NCBI RefSeq assembly: GCF_027532185.1 | Contig: NZ_JAPZSV010000003.1 | Span: 682,001-746,000, forward strand | Reading direction: 5' to 3' | DNA from: Hylemonella sp. | GTDB taxonomy: Bacteria > Pseudomonadota > Gammaproteobacteria > Burkholderiales > Burkholderiaceae_C | Length of the DNA: 64,000 nucleotides | In this document: positions 1 to 7,549 of the stretch, piece after piece | Position numbering within the stretch: the first letter of the stretch is position 1 | Layout of the letters: every line of letters begins with the position of its first letter | Made by a program: the position numbers and the translations under genes | The notes under the pieces: generated by a model | Databases searched by the model: none | What the model was told of the DNA's origin: nothing | Seen by the model: only the letters and a program-made list of their open reading frames with translations

Positions 1-756
1 GAGCGCACCAGCGACCCGCAGGGCACGCGCGGCTGGGCCGTGACGCGCGAGATGGCGCGCTGGCTCGCCTTGTGGATGGCGTTTGACGACATCGTCCGCG
101 TGGCCGATCTCAAGAGCCGTGCCAGCCGCTGGCAGCGCGTGATCGGCGAGGTCAAGGCGGGCGAGGCCGACCTGCTCAAGCTCTACGACCACTTCAAACC
201 CGGCGTGCCCGAGTTCGCGGCCCTGCTGCCGCAAGGCCCGGCCAACCGCCTGCTGGCCTGGGACCGCAAGCGCGTGCTGGCCGGCAAGACGCCCTGGGCG
301 CTGCCGCTCAAGATCGGTACGCACTCGGTCTTCGGCATGCTCGCGCTGCGCGGTCTGGCCTCCTTGCGCTGGCTGCGCCCGCATGGCAGCCGCTACGCCA
401 CCGAGCAGCAGCTGATCGAGCAGTGGCTGGTCGCCGTGGTCCAGGGCACCGCGCGCCACTGGGCCACGGGCCACGAGATCGCGCTCTGCGGCCGCCTCAT
501 CAAAGGCTATGGCAGCACCAACGAGCGCGGCAAGGACAACCTGCTGCATGTGGTGCAGCACCTCGCGCCGGCGACGCATTTCGCTGACGACGCCGCGCGC
601 GCAGCGGCCATTGCGGCGGCACGCCAAGCCGCACTGGCTGACGACGCCGGGAAAACCCTGGATCAGACTTTGGTACAACACGGCGTACCGGCCCGCCCGG
701 TCAAGCCGCAGCCCATCCGCTGGGTGCGCAAGCCGCACCTGCAGAAGACCCCTTGA
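1..756 (+). CDS. Indolepyruvate ferredoxin oxidoreductase beta-type subunit, C-terminal part (5' end outside window)
   Basis: The reading frame is open from base 1, so the gene starts upstream of the window; 251 codons are visible before the TGA at 754-756. The visible part matches what I know of the C-terminal domain of IorB-like indolepyruvate oxidoreductase subunits, notably the stretch CGRLIKGYGSTNERGKDN (about residues 164-181 of the visible part). These enzymes oxidatively decarboxylate aryl-pyruvates to aryl-acetyl-CoA in the cytoplasm. The catalytic gamma-type domain would lie upstream and is not seen. The stop lies 23 bases before the Bug receptor start, so the two may be co-transcribed. 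The family call rests on remembered motif similarity only. Confidence 0.65.
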   Translation, partial: ERTSDPQGTRGWAVTREMARWLALWMAFDDIVRVADLKSRASRWQRVIGEVKAGEADLLKLYDHFKPGVPEFAALLPQGPANRLLAWDRKRVLAGKTPWALPLKIGTHSVFGMLALRGLASLRWLRPHGSRYATEQQLIEQWLVAVVQGTARHWATGHEIALCGRLIKGYGSTNERGKDNLLHVVQHLAPATHFADDAARAAAIAAARQAALADDAGKTLDQTLVQHGVPARPVKPQPIRWVRKPHLQKTP

Positions 757-779
757 CCCACAAAGAGAAGGAGACTCCC

Positions 780-1775
780 ATGCCATTCAAGATTGCTTCC
801 CATGTGCTGCGACGCACCGCGCTCGGCGCCCTGGTGGCCGCCGCCGGCCTGCTGCCCATGGCCCAGGCCCAGGCGCAGGCCTACCCGAGCAAGCCCGTCA
901 AGGTCATCGTGAGCTTCCCGCCCGGTGGCGTGGCCGACGTGCTGGCCCGCCTCGTGGCGGCCCCGCTGCAGGATGCGCTGGGCCAGCCCGTGGTGGTCGA
1001 GAACCGCGCCGGCTCGGGCGGCAACATCGGCGCCGACGCCGTGGCCAAGTCGCCAGCCGACGGCTACACCCTGCTGATGAGCTCGGGCGGCACCGTCTCG
1101 GTGAACCCGCACATCTACCCCAAGATGCCCTTTGATCCGAACAAGGACATCGTGCCCGTGGCCTCGGTCGCGCGCGTGGCCGTCTTCCTGCTGGCCCGCA
1201 ACAACCTGCCGGTCAACAATGCCAAGGAGTTCATCGACTACCTCAAGGCCAACCCGGGCAAGCTGTCCTACGGTTCGCCGGGCAACGGCAGCTCGCCGCA
1301 CCTGGCTGGCGAGATGTTCAAGAGCATGAGCAGCACCTTTGCCGTGCACGTGCCCTACCGCGGCGCCGCCCCGGCCCTCAACGACCTGCTCGCCGGCCAG
1401 ATCGACTACGCCTTCGATCCGGGCATCGGCCTGACGCATGTGCGCGCCGGCCGCCTCAAGCTGCTGGCCGTGGGCAGCCCCAAGCGCTCATCCCTGTTCC
1501 CTGACGTGCCCACGGTGGAGGAAGCCGGCCTCAAGGGCTTTGACGCCGACACCTACTTCGGCTTCTACGCACCGGCCGGCACGCCGGCGGCCGTGGTCAC
1601 GCGCCTGAACACCGAGATCAACAAGATCCTCAGCACCCCGGCCACCAAGGAACGCATCGCCGCCCTCGGCGGTGAGGCCGTGCCCATGAGCCCGCAGGCT
1701 TTCGCGGCCAAGGCGGCCGAGGACTCCAAGCGTTTCGGCAAGCTGATCAAGGAACGCGGCATCACGGGTGATTGA
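780..1775 (+). CDS. Bug/TctC-family tripartite tricarboxylate transporter periplasmic receptor
   Basis: 331 aa from ATG 780, chosen because GAGAAGGAG lies just upstream; an in-frame TTG at 753 has no such site. Residues 1-30 form a signal peptide with a twin-Arg-like RR, a hydrophobic core and an AQAQA cleavage region. The mature start YPSKPVKVIVSFPPGG and the later PYRGAAPALNDLLAGQID are hallmarks of Bug receptors, which bind carboxylates or other small acids in the periplasm. No TctA/TctB membrane genes are adjacent, which is normal for the many orphan Bug proteins of Burkholderiales. The substrate cannot be told. Neighbouring genes (an indolepyruvate oxidoreductase-like gene and a thioesterase) hint at aryl-acid metabolism, which is inference. 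Confidence 0.9.
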   Translation: MPFKIASHVLRRTALGALVAAAGLLPMAQAQAQAYPSKPVKVIVSFPPGGVADVLARLVAAPLQDALGQPVVVENRAGSGGNIGADAVAKSPADGYTLLMSSGGTVSVNPHIYPKMPFDPNKDIVPVASVARVAVFLLARNNLPVNNAKEFIDYLKANPGKLSYGSPGNGSSPHLAGEMFKSMSSTFAVHVPYRGAAPALNDLLAGQIDYAFDPGIGLTHVRAGRLKLLAVGSPKRSSLFPDVPTVEEAGLKGFDADTYFGFYAPAGTPAAVVTRLNTEINKILSTPATKERIAALGGEAVPMSPQAFAAKAAEDSKRFGKLIKERGITGD

Positions 1776-1791
1776 TCCCGTCCGACTGACC

Positions 1792-1820
1792 AGCCCCTGC
1801 GCCCGCGCAGGGGCTTTTTT
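1792..1820 (+). terminator. Rho-independent terminator after the Bug receptor gene
   Basis: An 11-bp stem (AGCCCCTGCGC paired with GCGCAGGGGCT) is followed by six T. It ends nine bases before the thioesterase ATG, so its right arm could also act as a Shine-Dalgarno sequence for GTG 1821. Confidence 0.85.
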
Positions 1821-1829
1821 GTGCACCCC

Positions 1830-2276
1830 ATGAGCGACACCCCCTCCCCCCGCACCATCGTCTACACCCAGCGCGTCGAGTTTGGCGACTGCGACCCCGC
1901 GCGCATCGTCTGGTTTCCCAACTTCTTCCGCTGGATCGACGCGGCCTCGCGCCACTTCTTCATCCAGTGCGGCGTACCGCCCTGGAACGAGACCGAGCAG
2001 GCCACCGGCCTGATCGGCACGCCCCTGGTCGACACGCACGCGCGCTTCGTCAAGACCGCGAGCTACGGCGACACGCTGCAGATCCATGTGCATGTGGCCG
2101 AGTGGCGCGAGAAGAGTTTTGTGCAGCGTTACCAGATCAAGCGCGAGAACAGGGACGGCAGCGTGGACCTGATCATGGAGTGCGACGAGGTCCGCATCTT
2201 CGCGGCGCACCGCGAAGACGGCAAGGGCATACGCGCCATCCCCATCCCGGCCGACATCAAGGCCATGTGCCAATGA
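1830..2276 (+). CDS. Acyl-CoA thioesterase, 4-hydroxybenzoyl-CoA thioesterase (hot-dog) family
   Basis: 148 aa from ATG 1830. The N-terminal pattern VEFGDCDPARIVWFPNFFRW is the catalytic signature of 4HBT-type hot-dog thioesterases, with the Asp of DCDP as the presumed catalytic acid. Such enzymes hydrolyse aromatic or short acyl-CoAs in the cytoplasm. An alternative GTG start at 1821 adds three residues and has AGGGG at good spacing, but that AGGGG sits inside the preceding terminator. The single-domain length is usual for the family. The exact acyl-CoA substrate is not determinable. Confidence 0.88.
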   Translation: MSDTPSPRTIVYTQRVEFGDCDPARIVWFPNFFRWIDAASRHFFIQCGVPPWNETEQATGLIGTPLVDTHARFVKTASYGDTLQIHVHVAEWREKSFVQRYQIKRENRDGSVDLIMECDEVRIFAAHREDGKGIRAIPIPADIKAMCQ

Positions 2277-2304
2277 AAAAAACCGCCCCCAGGGGCGGTT
2301 TTTT
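2277..2304. terminator. Bidirectional terminator between thioesterase and DUF3494 genes
   Basis: A nine-base-pair stem AACCGCCCC/GGGGCGGTT with a 2-nt loop is flanked by an A-run on the left and a T-run on the right. It can stop transcription of the plus-strand thioesterase and of the convergent minus-strand DUF3494 gene. Confidence 0.85.
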
Positions 2305-2355
2305 CATGCGGGCTCAGACCCGTTTGCAGGGACGCCCTGAGCGGGCATCGATGGC

Positions 2356-3234
2356 TCAACTTCTGCCGCCGCGACCATCTCGATGGTCCTTGTCGTTCGG
2401 CTTGAAGGGACTGTGGTGCCCGGAACGCGGCACATCACAGTCACGGTCATGCTTGTCACCGTGGCGGCCACAGTCCTCGTGATCCTTGTCACCGTGGTGT
2501 CCATGATGTCCATGGTGATCCTTGCGATGGCAGCCCGGCTTGCCCGGCTCGGTCAGTGCGCCACACCCGATGACACTGGCGCCGGTCATGGTCAGGGCCA
2601 CATTGGACAGGGCGCGACCGGCCAGGGTGCCGCGGGTCAGGGTGATGGAGCCGATGGTGGCATCACCCGCCAGGATGTTGCCCTTGAGCGCCGAATCGGT
2701 CAGGGTAGCCGCCCCGGTGGGCGCCCAGTAGACATTGCAGGGTTGACCGCCGCCGGCCATGGCCACCGAGAAGTTGGTGCCTGTCAGCGCGCCGTTCACG
2801 AGGAAGATCCAGACCCCGTTGGCTGGACCGGTCAGCGTCAGCGTACCGGCCTTGGCCACCGCGTCGGTGCAATAGACACCGGGCGCCAGGTTCTGGCCGG
2901 ACAGATTGCCCGGCACCTGGGTGCAGGGCAGCGACTGGACCGAAGCATAGGCGCTGAGGAAATCCGCCCGCGCCTGGACGGCCGCTGCGTTGGTGGCCGG
3001 TGGTGTCGCGCCGGCCACCGTGCAGCCCGTGTTGGTATAGGGCACCGCGCTGCCGGGCGAGACGCCGATGTCACCGGTGACCACACCTGCCGTGCACGTG
3101 ACGTTGCTGCCGCCCAGAACAGAGAAGCCGGAGGCGCTGCCCAGGGAGACCTGCGCCCAGACCGGCGTGGCCGTTGCCAGCAAGAGACCCGCCAGCAGAC
3201 CGAGAGGATTGAAAGACTTCGGGAGAGGGTTCAT
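2356..3234 (-). CDS. Secreted DUF3494 (ice-binding/adhesin-like) protein with His/Asp-rich C-terminal tail
   Basis: 292 aa from ATG 3234 (AAGGAAA upstream; longer in-frame starts run into the regulatory gap). Residues 1-27 are a signal peptide ending PVWA. Residues 30-228 have the DUF3494 right-handed beta-solenoid pattern: LGSASGFSVLGGSNVT, a GDIGVSPG turn, a central alpha segment (AAAVQARADFLSAYAS), GVYCTD, and WIFLVNGAL. DUF3494 proteins are known as ice-binding or cell-surface proteins. Residues 236-292 form an unusual low-complexity tail with about 13 His and many Asp/Lys/Arg, suggestive of metal or anion binding. A CRP-like palindrome lies 65 bp upstream of the start. Ice binding itself is not shown by sequence. 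Confidence 0.85.
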   Translation of the reverse strand: MNPLPKSFNPLGLLAGLLLATATPVWAQVSLGSASGFSVLGGSNVTCTAGVVTGDIGVSPGSAVPYTNTGCTVAGATPPATNAAAVQARADFLSAYASVQSLPCTQVPGNLSGQNLAPGVYCTDAVAKAGTLTLTGPANGVWIFLVNGALTGTNFSVAMAGGGQPCNVYWAPTGAATLTDSALKGNILAGDATIGSITLTRGTLAGRALSNVALTMTGASVIGCGALTEPGKPGCHRKDHHGHHGHHGDKDHEDCGRHGDKHDRDCDVPRSGHHSPFKPNDKDHRDGRGGRS

Positions 3235-3299
3235 GATGTGTTTCCTTGTGTCCCAGAGGCCTGGGTCTATTGTTTGTAGACCTTGTGCGCGGCGCCTGC

Positions 3300-3315
3300 T
3301 GTCTGATGGCGCACA
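3300..3315. promoter_or_regulatory. Crp-like palindrome 1 (TGTCTGATGGCGCACA)
   Basis: A 16-bp imperfect palindrome of the TGTKCG-N4-CGCACA type, 65 bp upstream of the minus-strand DUF3494 start. One of at least 14 such sites in the window. Confidence 0.55.
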
Positions 3316-3355
3316 CAGGAGAGAGAGCGTGACGCGGTGACGCTGTCGGGCACGC

Positions 3356-3390
3356 AAAAAAAAGCCACGCCCGTGAAGCACGGGCGTGGC
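3356..3390 (-). terminator. Terminator of the second DUF3494 gene
   Basis: A perfect 12-bp stem GCCACGCCCGTG/CACGGGCGTGGC with a 3-nt loop, followed in minus-strand reading by eight T. It separates the two DUF3494 genes into distinct transcription units. Confidence 0.9.
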
Positions 3391-3405
3391 GGATGCACAT
3401 GCGGT

Positions 3406-4233
3406 TTACTGGGGCACGGTCACCGTGGAGAACGTGTCGAGAACCACACCCGCCGCGTGCGAGAACAGACGCCCTTCGACCACCGTCGGATTCAGGGCGG
3501 TGCCGCCGAGCACCTGCACGGCGGCGCCGTTGGCAATCACGGTGCCCTTGAAGGTGGAGCTCACGCCCAGCGTGGCCGCACTACCCGCCATCCACCACAC
3601 GTTCTTGGCCTGGGCCCCGCCGGCCAGCGTCACCGTGCTGCTGGTGCCCGTGGTCAGGGCCGCATTGGTCTGGAAGATGAAGACCGCATCCGGATTGCCC
3701 CCGGCATCGAGCGTGATGTTGAACGTGCTCCCCACCCCGATCGGGTTGGCACTGCGGTACAGGCCGGGCACATAGACCGGGCCGTTGGTCACCCCCGCGC
3801 AGGCGGCCTGGGCCTGGGAGAGTTCGCTGTTGACCAGGGTGCAGGCATTGGTGGTGCGGTTGGCCGCATCGACATAGGCGGCGTTGAAGGCGGTCTGCGC
3901 ATCGATGGCCGCCTGGTCGCCGTTGTGCACCACGCCGTTGAGCACGGTGACGCCCACCACACAGTTGTTGCAGGCAGCGGCCGGGTTCAGGCCCACATCT
4001 CCGTTGACCGAGGAGTTGGCTGCCAGCGTGATGGCCGCGCTGCTGGCGAAGATGCCATAGGTGGAGGAAGTCCCCAGCACGGGTGAGGCGCCCGCCGGGC
4101 CGGAGTTCACCGGTGCCGGCGCTGGCCCCGAATCGGTGGTGCTGTCGCCCCCGCAGGCTGAGAGCAGGGCCGCCGCAAGCAGGGGCGCGAGCGCCACGCG
4201 GAGGAATCGGCTTGTGTTGTGAGCAGTGTTCAT
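3406..4233 (-). CDS. DUF3494 lipoprotein (ice-binding/adhesin-like)
   Basis: 275 aa. The N-terminus MNTAHNTSRFLRVALAPLL leads into a lipobox LLSAC-GG with the lipidated Cys near residue 27, then a Gly/Pro/Ser-rich linker. From about residue 50 to 275 there is a DUF3494 domain: LGTSSTYGIFASSAAITLAA, NGDVGLNPAA, the helix AAIDAQTAFNAAYVDAANR, VPGLYRSANPI, AVFIFQTNAAL, and AKNVWWMAGSAATLG. The protein is predicted to be membrane-anchored on the outer membrane or surface. It differs from its neighbour by the lipid anchor and lack of the His-rich tail. It is transcribed away from a 300-bp regulatory gap holding two Crp-like palindromes. Confidence 0.88.
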   Translation of the reverse strand: MNTAHNTSRFLRVALAPLLAAALLSACGGDSTTDSGPAPAPVNSGPAGASPVLGTSSTYGIFASSAAITLAANSSVNGDVGLNPAAACNNCVVGVTVLNGVVHNGDQAAIDAQTAFNAAYVDAANRTTNACTLVNSELSQAQAACAGVTNGPVYVPGLYRSANPIGVGSTFNITLDAGGNPDAVFIFQTNAALTTGTSSTVTLAGGAQAKNVWWMAGSAATLGVSSTFKGTVIANGAAVQVLGGTALNPTVVEGRLFSHAAGVVLDTFSTVTVPQ

Positions 4234-4377
4234 TTTCTTCCCCTAGGGGTTGGACCGGAAAGCCCCGGCAGACGGTGCGTCGGCACTTTGCAGCGTGTAG
4301 GCCTGGAGTGCGTCCGGATGAACTGGGAACAAACCATTCATCGATGACCCACTGTGCGCCTTCGGACGGCAATGATC

Positions 4378-4393
4378 TGTGCGCTGACAGACA
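4378..4393. promoter_or_regulatory. Crp-like palindrome 2 (TGTGCGCTGACAGACA)
   Basis: Lies in the 300-bp divergent gap 4234-4533, 144 bp from the DUF3494 lipoprotein start. Reverse-complemented it reads TGTCTGTCAGCGCACA, closely matching palindrome 1. Confidence 0.55.
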
Positions 4394-4425
4394 CATCGGG
4401 AGCCAGGACACATCTCTTTGCTGTC

Positions 4426-4441
4426 TGTGTGCCGACAGACA
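4426..4441. promoter_or_regulatory. Crp-like palindrome 3 (TGTGTGCCGACAGACA)
   Basis: Second site in the same divergent gap, 48 bp centre-to-centre from palindrome 2 and 92 bp upstream of the small gene at 4534. Apart from these two sites I recognise nothing else in 4234-4533. Confidence 0.5.
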
Positions 4442-4533
4442 GAGAACATGCGCCCGATGGACCAAGATGACCGGGACGCCATGCCATGGCGTGCAACTCC
4501 ACCGTCTCCTCTCCATCGCACTGAAAGACCACC

Positions 4534-4785
4534 ATGACACTCACCCCCAATTCGATCCAGAACAACGCCGCACCGCTCACGGCCCAGCAGCATCATGTGC
4601 AGGCCGCCGAACTGCTGGAGCAGGCTGCCAAGTGCCACAAGGATGCCGCACGCCTGCTGATGGCTGGCGATTCGACAGGCGCGCAAGTCCATGCGGAGCA
4701 AGCCAAGGCGCACGCCGCCAAAGCGGGTGAACATGGCGTGCAGGCCGCCAGCAAGAGCGCCAGCACGGCGAAAGTGCCGGCCTGA
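4534..4785 (+). CDS. Small Ala/His-rich helical protein of unknown function
   Basis: 83 aa, ATG 4534, with a weak GAAAG upstream. The composition is Ala, Gln, Lys and His rich with an evident helical repeat (AAELLEQAAKCHKDAARLL, then AEQAKAHAAKAGEHGVQAA). It has no signal peptide or membrane segment. It resembles the short stress-associated Ala-rich proteins found beside CsbD/BON genes in Burkholderiales, but I cannot name a family. It is followed by a clear terminator and preceded by two Crp-like palindromes, so it probably belongs to the same regulon as the DUF3494 genes. Confidence 0.7.
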   Translation: MTLTPNSIQNNAAPLTAQQHHVQAAELLEQAAKCHKDAARLLMAGDSTGAQVHAEQAKAHAAKAGEHGVQAASKSASTAKVPA

Positions 4786-4809
4786 TCCCGAGCCGGTCCC
4801 GTTGAGAAG

Positions 4810-4834
4810 AGGAGCGTGAGAACGCTCCTTTTTT
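4810..4834 (+). terminator. Terminator after the small Ala-rich gene
   Basis: Stem AGGAGCGT/ACGCTCCT with a 4-nt loop followed by six T. Confidence 0.85.
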
Positions 4835-4895
4835 CATGGGCCGACGATGGCCGCGCAAGGATCGGCCCCCTCTGCAGCCGATGCCTCAGGTCGTG

Positions 4896-6125
4896 CTAAC
4901 GGACCCACTGGTTGAGCTGGATGATGGGCAGCAGCACGGCCAGCACGATCAGCATCACCACGGCTCCCATGCTCACGATCAGCAGCGGCTCCAGCAAGGT
5001 CGCCAGGTGCAGGGCACGGCGCTGCACTTCGGTGCTGAGCTGCTGGGCCGCGCGACCGAGCATCAGCGGCAACTGCCCGGTCTGTTCGCCCAGACGCGCG
5101 AACATGGCCAGCAGGCCCGGGAAGCGCTTCTTGCGTCCCAGCGCCGCCGCCAGCGGCGTGCCCTCGCGCACCAGCACGATGGCCTCCATGGCGTCGGCCC
5201 GCATCGCCTGGTTGTTCAGCGTACCGGCGGCCGCCAACAGCGCCTTGAGGATGGGCACGCCGGCTGCGGTCAGCATGGCCAGCGTGTTGGCAAAACGCGC
5301 CGCGTTGTAGCCGCGCGCCAGCCGGCCGAGCAGCGGCAGCTCCAGCCAGGCGGCATCGAAGGCCTGCCGGAAAGTAGACTGGGTCAGCAGGTAACGCAGG
5401 GCCAGCGCGCACCCGCCCAGCAGCAGCAGCGCCAAGCCGCCATGACTGCGTACCGCACTGCTCAGGCCCAGCATGGCCCGGGTCAGCCAGGGCAGCGTGC
5501 GATGGCTGCCGGCAAACACCGTGGCCACCTGCGGCACCACATACGTCACCAGGAAGATCACGATGGCGATGGCCACCAGCGTCACGATCAGGGGATAGAG
5601 CGCCGCGCCGATCAGCCGTGCGCGCAAGGCCATGCGCTCTTCCAGATCGTCGGCGAGGCGCTCCAGCACCAGCCCCAGGTGACCGCTCTGCTCGCCGGCG
5701 CCGATCACGGCGATGTAGATGGCGGAGAACTCGCGCGGATGCTGGCCCAGGGCCTTGGCAAAGGTCGAGCCTCCGTTCACCTCGGCACGCAAGGTGCCCA
5801 CCAGCCGGCCCTGGGCCGGGTCTTCTGCCTCCTCGCCCAGCGAGGCCAGCGCGCGCTCGAGCGGCAGACCGGCGGACACCAGGCCGGCGAGCTGGCGCGT
5901 CCAGATCGTGAGCTGGGCGGCGCTGAAGACGCGGCGTGCGAAGCGCACGCGCCTTGCCGCGAGGCCCGACGCCCGCGCCGCCTCTGCCTGCAAGGGCTCG
6001 ACACGCAGGGGCACCAGCGTCTGCGCGCGCAGCAGGCTGCGTGCGGACTTGGCGCTGTCGGCCTCGACCTGGCCCTTGCGGGTGTGGCCCAGGGCATCAA
6101 GGGCTTCGAAGGCATAGGCGGGCAT
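4896..6125 (-). CDS. gspF: Type II secretion inner-membrane platform protein GspF
   Basis: 409 aa, the family's usual length. The start MPAYAFEALDALGHTRKGQ is the classic GspF N-terminus. Two repeated T2SSF domains occupy about residues 70-190 and 270-395, each followed by hydrophobic helices (residues about 165-185, 215-235 and 370-400). GspF forms the inner-membrane core that couples the GspE ATPase to pseudopilus assembly. It is the last gene of the minus-strand run gspL-M-N-D-E-F, with a 25-nt gap after gspE. Confidence 0.96.
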   Translation of the reverse strand: MPAYAFEALDALGHTRKGQVEADSAKSARSLLRAQTLVPLRVEPLQAEAARASGLAARRVRFARRVFSAAQLTIWTRQLAGLVSAGLPLERALASLGEEAEDPAQGRLVGTLRAEVNGGSTFAKALGQHPREFSAIYIAVIGAGEQSGHLGLVLERLADDLEERMALRARLIGAALYPLIVTLVAIAIVIFLVTYVVPQVATVFAGSHRTLPWLTRAMLGLSSAVRSHGGLALLLLGGCALALRYLLTQSTFRQAFDAAWLELPLLGRLARGYNAARFANTLAMLTAAGVPILKALLAAAGTLNNQAMRADAMEAIVLVREGTPLAAALGRKKRFPGLLAMFARLGEQTGQLPLMLGRAAQQLSTEVQRRALHLATLLEPLLIVSMGAVVMLIVLAVLLPIIQLNQWVR

Positions 6126-6150
6126 AGGGTGGTGCCTTGACGGTGGGAGA

Positions 6151-7539
6151 TCAGTCGCGTGTCACGCGCAGGAGCTCGGCGCGCGAGGTGATGCCACCCG
6201 ACACCAGGCGTTCACCGTCGTCGCGCATGAGCACCATGCCCGCCTTGAGTGCGGCCGCACGGATGTCGGCTTCCGAGGCGCGGTTGTGGATCTGCGCGCG
6301 GATGGCGTCGTCGGTCACCAGCAGCTCGAACACGCCGGTGCGGCCCTGGTAGCCGGTCTGCCCGCAGTCCGCGCAACCCGCACCATGGCAGGCCGTACAC
6401 AGCTTGCGCACCAGACGCTGCGCGAGCACGCCCAGCAGACTGGAACTCAGCAGGAAAGGCTCCACGCCCATGTCGATCAGGCGCGTCACCGCGCTGGCGG
6501 CGTCGTTGGTATGCAGAGTGGCCAGCACCAGATGGCCCGTGAGCGAGGCCTGGATGGCGATCTGCGCGGTCTCGAAATCGCGGATCTCGCCGATCATGAT
6601 GACGTCCGGATCCTGCCGCAGGATGGCGCGCAGGGCCTTGGCGAAGGTCAGGTCGATCTTGGCGTTGACCTGGGTCTGGCCGATACCCGGCAGCTCGTAC
6701 TCGATCGGGTCTTCCACCGTCATGATGTTGCAGGCCCCCGCGTCCAGGCGGCTGATCGCCGCATACAGCGTGGTGGTCTTGCCCGAGCCCGTTGGGCCGG
6801 TGACCAGGATGATGCCGTGTGGCTGGGCGATCAGCTGCTGCAGGCGCGCCAGCGCCCCGCCCTGCAGGCCCACGGCCTCCAGGCTCAGCCGGTGCTCGCC
6901 CTTGTCCAGCAGGCGCAGCACGGCGCGCTCGCCATGCGCGCTGGGCAGGGTGCTGACGCGCACGTCCATGGCGCGGGTGCCGATGCGCAGGCTGATGCGG
7001 CCGTCCTGCGGCAGGCGCTTCTCGGAGATGTCGAGCTCGGCCATGATCTTCAGGCGCGAGATCAGCGCCGCGTGCAGGGCGCGGTTGGGTTGCACCACCT
7101 CGCGCAGCGTGCCGTCGACACGGAAGCGCACGCTCGAATGGCGCTCATAGGGTTCGATGTGGATGTCGCTGGCACCGTCGCGCGCGGCCTGCGTCAGCAG
7201 CGCGTTGAGCATGCGGATGATGGGCGCGTCGTCCGAGGTCTCCAGCAGGTCTTCCACCGCCGGCAGTTCCTGCATCATGCGTTGCAGGTCGGCGTGGCTC
7301 TCCACCTCACCCACGACGGTGGCAGCGCTGGACTCACCGCGCGCATAGGCCTCGCTGATGCGTTGCATCAGCGCCTCAGGCGCCTGCAGACTCACCTGCT
7401 GCACCGTATGGCGGCGCATCACCTCGCCGATGCCGCCGCTGGGGGTCCCGCGGTGCAGATAGAGCGTGAGCACCGGGCCGTCCTCCTGCAGCAGCAGCTG
7501 CTGATTGCGGGCGAAGGCATAAGGCAGCGGGTAGCGCAT
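6151..7539 (-). CDS. gspE: Type II secretion ATPase GspE
   Basis: 462 aa from ATG 7539 (MRYPLPYAFARNQQ), ten bases after the gspD stop; the frame is open further but would overlap gspD. It has a short N1E-like region, then GASDIHIEPYE (Asp box, residues 122-132), Walker A GPTGSGKTTT (248-257), the Walker B region LRQDPDVIMIGEIRD, the His box LVLATLHTNDA, and a C4 zinc motif CTACHGAGCADCGQTGYQGR near residue 400. This cytoplasmic hexameric ATPase powers pseudopilus growth through GspL and GspF. All key nucleotide-binding elements are intact. Confidence 0.96.
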   Translation of the reverse strand: MRYPLPYAFARNQQLLLQEDGPVLTLYLHRGTPSGGIGEVMRRHTVQQVSLQAPEALMQRISEAYARGESSAATVVGEVESHADLQRMMQELPAVEDLLETSDDAPIIRMLNALLTQAARDGASDIHIEPYERHSSVRFRVDGTLREVVQPNRALHAALISRLKIMAELDISEKRLPQDGRISLRIGTRAMDVRVSTLPSAHGERAVLRLLDKGEHRLSLEAVGLQGGALARLQQLIAQPHGIILVTGPTGSGKTTTLYAAISRLDAGACNIMTVEDPIEYELPGIGQTQVNAKIDLTFAKALRAILRQDPDVIMIGEIRDFETAQIAIQASLTGHLVLATLHTNDAASAVTRLIDMGVEPFLLSSSLLGVLAQRLVRKLCTACHGAGCADCGQTGYQGRTGVFELLVTDDAIRAQIHNRASEADIRAAALKAGMVLMRDDGERLVSGGITSRAELLRVTRD

Positions 7540-7549
7540 GGCGGTTCGC

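Noticed and set aside
663-1439. Long open frame on the minus strand opposite the Bug receptor gene
   Set aside because: High GC gives long antisense frames; the translation is His/Arg/Gly-rich with no domain, and the plus strand carries a clear gene.
4353-4368. TGTGCGCCTTCGGACG in the divergent gap
   Set aside because: Only the left half-site is good; the right half differs in several bases.
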